NCBI GenBank assembly: GCA_940746715.1
Contig: CALNWN010000009.1
Location: 62,001 to 126,000 of the forward strand
Reading direction: 5' to 3'
DNA length: 64,000 bases
Source of the DNA: an uncultured Paraburkholderia sp.
GTDB taxonomy: Bacteria > Pseudomonadota > Gammaproteobacteria > Burkholderiales > Burkholderiaceae
Shown: in pieces, positions 59,908-64,000 of the stretch
How positions within the stretch are numbered: position 1 is the stretch's first letter
Layout: every line of letters starts with the position of its first letter
The notes under the pieces: generated by a model
What the model saw: only the letters and a program-made list of their open reading frames with translations
Told to the model about the DNA's origin: nothing
The model's database searches: none
Made by a program: the position numbers and the translations under genes

Positions 59908-61564
59908 ATGGCTACCGTTGGCGGACACATTGCGCCCGTACCCATGAGGCGCGATGAGAAGCGGGTGATCTTCGCATCGTCGCTAGGTACGGTTTTCGAG
60001 TGGTACGACTTCTATCTCGCCGGCTCGCTGGCGGCCTTCATCAGCAAGAGCTTCTTCTCCGGCGTGAATCCCACGGCCGGCTTCATCTTCACGCTGCTCA
60101 GCTTTGCAGCGGGTTTTGCGGTCCGGCCGTTCGGCGCGGTGGTGTTCGGGCGGCTCGGCGACCTGGTCGGCCGGAAGTACACCTTCCTCGTCACCATCGT
60201 GATCATGGGTCTGTCGACCTTCCTCGTCGGCTTTTTGCCGGGCTATGCGGCAATCGGCATTGCATCGCCGGTGATCTTCATCGCAATGCGCATGCTGCAG
60301 GGCCTCGCGCTCGGCGGCGAGTACGGCGGCGCCGCCACTTATGTGGCCGAACACGCGCCGCCGGGACGCCGCGGCTTCTACACGGCCTGGATTCAGACGA
60401 CGGCCACGCTCGGCCTGTTCCTATCGCTGCTGGTAATTCTCGGCGTGCGCACGGCGATGGGCGAAGACGCGTTCGGCGCATGGGGCTGGCGCATTCCGTT
60501 CATCGCGTCGATCCTGCTCTTGGGCGTGTCGGTGTGGATTCGCCTGCAACTGCATGAATCGCCGGTGTTCGAGCGCATCAAGGCCGAAGGCAAGACGTCG
60601 AAGGCGCCGCTTTCCGAGGCATTCGGCCAGTGGAAAAACCTGAAAGTCGTGATTCTCGCGCTGATCGGCCTGACGGCCGGCCAGGCCGTGGTGTGGTACA
60701 CGGGCCAGTTCTACAGCCTCTTCTTCCTCACGCAGACGCTCAAGGTCGACGGCGCCACCGCCAACATCATGATCGCGCTCGCTTCTGATCGGCACACCGT
60801 TTTTCCTGTTCTTCGGTTCGCTGTCGGACCGCATCGGCCGCAAGCCGATCATCATGGCAGGCCTGCTGATCGCTGCGCTCACGTACTTCCCGCTCTTCAA
60901 GGCGCTTACGCACTACGTCAACCCGGCGCTGGAAGCGGCCACGGCCAAGGCGCCCATTGTCGTGATCGCGAATCCGGACGAATGCTCGTTCCAGTTCAAC
61001 CCGGTCGGCACGTCGAAGTTCACGAGTTCGTGCGACATCGCGAAAAGCGCGCTTTCGAAGGCCGGCTTGAACTACGAGAACGTGGCGGCCCCGGCGGGCA
61101 CGCTCGCGCAGATCAAGGTCGGCGACGCGGTGATCAATACCTATGACGGCAAGGCCGCCGACGCGAAGGACCAGGGCAAGACGTTCGACAAGACGCTGGC
61201 AACGACGCTCAAGTCCGCCGGCTATCCGCCGAAGGCCGACTCGTCCCAGATCAACTGGCCGATTAGCGTGGTGATTCTCACCATCCTCGTGATCTACGTG
61301 ACCATGGTCTACGGGCCGATTGCGGCGATGCTGGTAGAGATGTTCCCGACGCGGATCCACTATACGTCGATGTCGCTGCCGTATCAAATCGGCAATGGCT
61401 GGTTCGGCGGCTTCCTGCCGGCCACCGCGTTTGCGATCGTCGCGGCGAAGGGCAACATCTACTCCGGGTTGTGGTATCCGATCGTGATTGCGGTTATCAC
61501 CTTCGTGATCGGCATGCTGTTCGTGCGCGAGACCAAGGACTCGGATATTTACGCCAAAGACTGA
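59908..61564 (+). pseudogene. MFS transporter of the metabolite:H+ symporter (MHS) family, one frameshift
   Basis: About 550-residue inner-membrane carrier. The MHS signature (GTVFEWYDFYLAGSLA, RPFGAVVFGRLGDLVGRKYTF, RMLQGLALGGEYGGAATYVAEHAP) is complete. The frame breaks at about 60783, where two bases are missing from IALALLIGTPFFLFFGSLSDRIGRK. The second half, with an unusually long periplasmic loop (NPDECSFQFNPVG to PPKADSSQINWP), is intact in another frame. The substrate is unknown; dicarboxylates, proline or shikimate are carried by relatives. The ATG at 59908 has TTGGAG upstream. Confidence 0.85.
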
Positions 61565-61655
61565 GGCCCGCGCGGGGTCGTGAGGTGGCGACTTAAAAAG
61601 TTGCCTGCCGGGGGTTGACAGCCTCCGGCACTATCCTCATAATCGCCCTTATTTC

Positions 61656-61732
<77 letters not shown>

Positions 61733-61739
61733 GTTGCAA

Positions 61740-61777
61740 GAAAAAGCCGCTGATCCGCAAGGTTCAGCGGCTTTTTC
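61740..61777 (+). terminator. Rho-independent terminator after tRNA-Met
   Basis: AAAAAGCCGCTGA (61741-61753) pairs with TCAGCGGCTTTTT, giving a 13-bp stem ending in a T-run. It lies just downstream of the tRNA gene. Confidence 0.9.
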
Positions 61778-61838
61778 GTTTCTGGCTGTCCGCGTTTCAT
61801 CCGGGCAGCGACACCCGCAACTTCAAGGAGGATTGTTG

Positions 61839-62177
61839 ATGACGTTCCGCACCGCCGCGCGCACCGTGGCCATCGCATCCGTCGCGCTTCTCGGCGCCGC
61901 TTCCGTCACCGCGACACAAGCGCAAACGCCCACCGACAACCAGTGGCGCGCGAGCCAGAGCACGCTGTCCACGCTTTTGCAGAACGGCTACAAGATCGTC
62001 GCCGTCGTCAACACGGCTCGCCGCGACGGCGCTCCGGCCGACACCATCTTCGTGCAGCGCGACCAGAGCGCGTTCAAATGCATCGACCCGCAAGGACCCG
62101 AGCCCGGGAAAAAGGCGCCGGCCTGCTACGAACTGGCACCGCCGTCGGGCGCCACCACCGGCTCAGAAGCCAAGTAG
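61839..62177 (+). CDS. small secreted protein of unknown function
   Basis: Intact 112-residue protein. The signal peptide of about 28 residues (VAIASVALLGAASVTATQAQ) predicts export to the periplasm. The mature part has two Cys (FKCIDP and PACYEL) that could form a disulfide. The ATG has a strong AAGGAGG seven bases upstream. I do not recognise a characterised family. Confidence 0.75.
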   Translation: MTFRTAARTVAIASVALLGAASVTATQAQTPTDNQWRASQSTLSTLLQNGYKIVAVVNTARRDGAPADTIFVQRDQSAFKCIDPQGPEPGKKAPACYELAPPSGATTGSEAK

Positions 62178-62214
62178 CCGCTGCCGCCGTGAGGTCGACG
62201 GCGGCAAAAACGGA

Positions 62215-62628
62215 TCACCGATCCACCAGCCGGCTCAGATTGCCGCGCACGCGCTGCAACAGCGCGATCAACTGCGCGGCTTCTTCCTTGCTGAAGCCGT
62301 TCAACGCTTCCAGCGCGACTGCGTCCCCGACCTCGCGCGCCTTGCCGAGCGCGCGATCCAGCCGCCCTCCTCCATCCGGTCGAGAAGACGGCCGGCCGAA
62401 ATCGGCGCAACTTCCAGCAGATCGGCCAGCCGCGCCTGGTTGATGTCGCCGTAATGCGCGAGATAAGCCAGCACGCGGCATTGCGCGCGTCAGATCGACC
62501 GACGATTTCGCGAGGTCGTCGAAACGCTTGCCCGTCAGGCGGCCGACGTCGGAAATCAGAAAGCCGAAGCGCTCTTCGAGTTGAGCAAGCTGGGCGGGTT
62601 GGCTGGGTGGGGCGGGTGGGGTCTCCAT
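62215..62628 (-). pseudogene. MarR-family regulator, frameshifted and missing part of its wing
   Basis: The N-terminus (QLEERFGFLISDVGRLTGKRFDDLAKSSVDLTRA, read in parts) is normal. A frame change near 62485 hides CRVLAYLAHYGDINQARLADLLEV, the helix-turn-helix. The sequence returns to the first frame near 62355, apparently across a deletion of the wing (WIARSARR joins to ALGKAREVGDAVALEAL). The C-terminal dimerisation helix (FSKEEAAQLIALLQRVRGNL) is intact. The open frame is continuous, but its DNA-binding part is nonsense. Divergent from an EmrB-type transporter across a 34-bp palindrome. Confidence 0.78.
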
Positions 62629-62715
62629 GCGCGGATTATACGAAAGGGCTTCTTCACGAAACCCCGTGGCGGGTTATTCAGTCTCCGCATAATTCCCGAT
62701 GTGGGCCGACCCACG

Positions 62716-62749
62716 CGCCGATATAGTAAGCATGCTTACTATATCGGCG
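62716..62749. promoter_or_regulatory. perfect 34-bp palindrome between marR and emrB
   Basis: Every base from 62716 to 62749 pairs with its mirror position around 62732/62733; the core is AGTAAGCATGCTTACT. It lies 14 bp before the emrB ATG and 88 bp before the marR start, so it is the obvious MarR operator. A shorter inverted repeat (GTGGG/CCCAC, 62701-62714) lies next to it. Confidence 0.85.
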
Positions 62750-62762
62750 ATCTCCCACAGTC

Positions 62763-64000
62763 ATGCCCGCCGCCTCTTCGCGGTTGAGCGTCGCCGCCGC
62801 GCCGCTCAACCGGCCGATGATCACCGTCTCGATCATGCTCGCCACGCTGATCCAGACGCTCGACAGCACCATCGCCAACGTCGCGCTGCCGCATATGCAG
62901 GGCACCTTGTCGGCGTCGCAGGACGAAATCACGTGGGTGCTGACCTCGTACATCGTCGCCGCCGCGATCGCGACGCCACTGACCGGCTGGCTGTCCGATC
63001 GGCTGAGCGTGAAGCGCCTGCTCATCATCGCGATAGGCGGCTTTACGGTGTCTTCGGCGTTATGCGGCCTCTCGGAGACGCTCACGCAGATCGTCGCGTC
63101 GCGTTTGCTGCAAGGCGTTTTCGGCGCGTCGCTTGTGCCGCTGTCGCAGTCCATCCTGCTCGACATCAATCCGCGCGAGAAGCAGGGCCAGGCGATGGCC
63201 GTGTGGGGCATGGGCGTGATGGTCGGCCCGATTCTCGGCCCGACGCTCGGCGGCTGGCTCACCGACAGCTACAACTGGCGCTGGGTGTTCTTCATCAATG
63301 TGCCGATTGGCGCCTTCGCGCTGTTCGGCGTGGCGACCTTCCTGCCCTCGCGCGCCGAAACCCGACGCGAAGTTCGACGCGTTCGGCTTCGCAACGCTCG
63401 GTCTCGCGATTGGCGCACTCCAGGCGATGCTGGATCGCGGCGAGCAACTCGACTGGTTCGGCTCGCACGAGATCGTGCTCGAGGCGCTGATCGCCGCCAT
63501 CAGCTTTGCGTTCTTTCTCGTGCATACGGCGACCGTCGGCAAGACGTCGTTTTTCAAATACGAATTGCTGAAGGATCCGAACTTCACGACGGGTACGTTC
63601 TTCATCTTCGTGATCGGCGCGGTGATGTATGCCACGCGCGCTGCTTCCGCCGATGCTGCAAAACCTGATGAACTCCCGGTCGCGACCACAGGACTCGTCA
63701 CCGCGCCGAGCGGCGCGGGCACCATGGTGGCGATGCTGTTCGCCGGCCGGCTGCTGAAGCGGATCGACGCGCGGCTCATGCTGGCTCATGCTGCTCGCCG
63801 GCTTCCTGATTTCGGCTTTTGCGCTATGGCAGATGATGCACTACACGATCGTGCTGTCGGCCTCGGACATCGTGTGGCCCGGCGTGATTCAAGGCTTCGG
63901 GCTCGGTCTGGTGTTCGTGCCGCTGAGCGCGCTGACATTCTCGCCGCTCGCGCCGGAACTACGCGCCGACGGCACGGCCACCTACAGCCTGATGCGCAAC
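62763..64000 (+). pseudogene. emrB: EmrB/QacA-type (DHA2) multidrug transporter, 3' end off the window, broken
   Basis: 14-segment MFS drug exporter. ATLIQTLDSTIANVALPHMQG, TPLTGWLSDRLSVKRLL and the motif C region GVMVGPILGPTLGGWLTD are clear. The frame breaks near 63358 (SRAETPDAKFDAFGFATLG). It has further small losses near 63640 and 63675 (ALLPPMLQNLMNYPVATTGL), and is finally shifted by a 10-bp tandem duplication at 63773-63792. The last readable part (LLAGFLISAFALWQMMHY, VFVPLSALTFSPL) runs to the window edge. The start ATG at 62763 follows the palindromic operator. Confidence 0.86.
63773..63792. repeat. 10-bp exact tandem duplication inside emrB
   Basis: GGCTCATGCT occurs twice in direct succession. 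Deleting one copy restores ARLMLLAGFL, the expected start of a membrane segment. Confidence 0.92.

Overview
The window is high-GC DNA from a member of the Burkholderia sensu lato group (Burkholderia, Paraburkholderia or Caballeronia). The clearest signs are gene order: recA-recX-DUF2889-sucC-sucD-terC-pilA-pglL, the pgk-pyk-fba-purC-purE-purK-tsaC run, and a bpeR/bpeAB-oprB type RND efflux locus. There is one tRNA gene, no rRNA, and I see no insertion sequence, prophage or CRISPR array.

Layout: 1-7.9 kb is a polyol catabolism locus: end of a xylulokinase gene, a SorC-family regulator, and a leftward operon for a polyol dehydrogenase, a sorbitol/mannitol type ABC transporter and a HAD phosphatase. 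8.2-11.0 kb is a zinc uptake operon (znuA-znuC-znuB). 11.1-13.0 kb holds the two glutathione-dependent formaldehyde detoxification genes. 13.2-16.6 kb has a second, wrecked FGGY sugar kinase and an NCS2 nucleobase permease. 16.6-23.6 kb is the RND efflux operon with its divergent TetR regulator. 23.6-31.7 kb is an accessory stretch in which nearly every gene is broken: cysteine hydrolase, GlxA-type regulator, CoxG-like protein, DUF427, a two-component system, fatty acid hydroxylase and SGNH esterase, with an intact dacB in the middle. 31.8-40.2 kb is purine synthesis and lower glycolysis. 40.5-49.2 kb holds azlCD, ilvE, waaF, yheT, an M48 protease and moaC. 49.3-57.9 kb is pglL, pilA, terC, sucDC, recX and recA. 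58.1-64.0 kb has a fused two-component system, an MHS-type transporter, tRNA-Met, and a MarR/EmrB efflux pair running off the right edge.

The dominant feature is gene decay. By hand I count about two dozen protein genes with small frameshifts, in-frame stops, internal deletions or deletion-fusions, often several per gene. These are almost all catabolic, regulatory, sensory or other dispensable functions. Core genes (pgk, pyk, fba, purC, purE, purK, tsaC, ilvE, sucC, sucD, recA, waaF, moaC), the RND pump, the zinc importer and the pilin/glycosylation pair are unbroken. Random sequencing error should not spare them. Two frameshifts are caused by clean 13-bp and 10-bp tandem duplications, one response regulator has lost its phosphoacceptor aspartate, and three places join neighbouring genes through deletions. 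This is what is expected of a genome in recent host-restricted reduction, such as the leaf-nodule Caballeronia symbionts, although indel-prone sequencing could explain a share of the lesions. The host assignment is inference.

Smaller structures worth notice: a perfect 34-bp palindrome between the divergent marR and emrB genes, an AcrR-like operator upstream of bpeR, a textbook LexA box upstream of recA, five 11-bp repeats in the leader of the ABC ATPase gene, and an open alanine-rich 169-codon stretch in frame with pyk.
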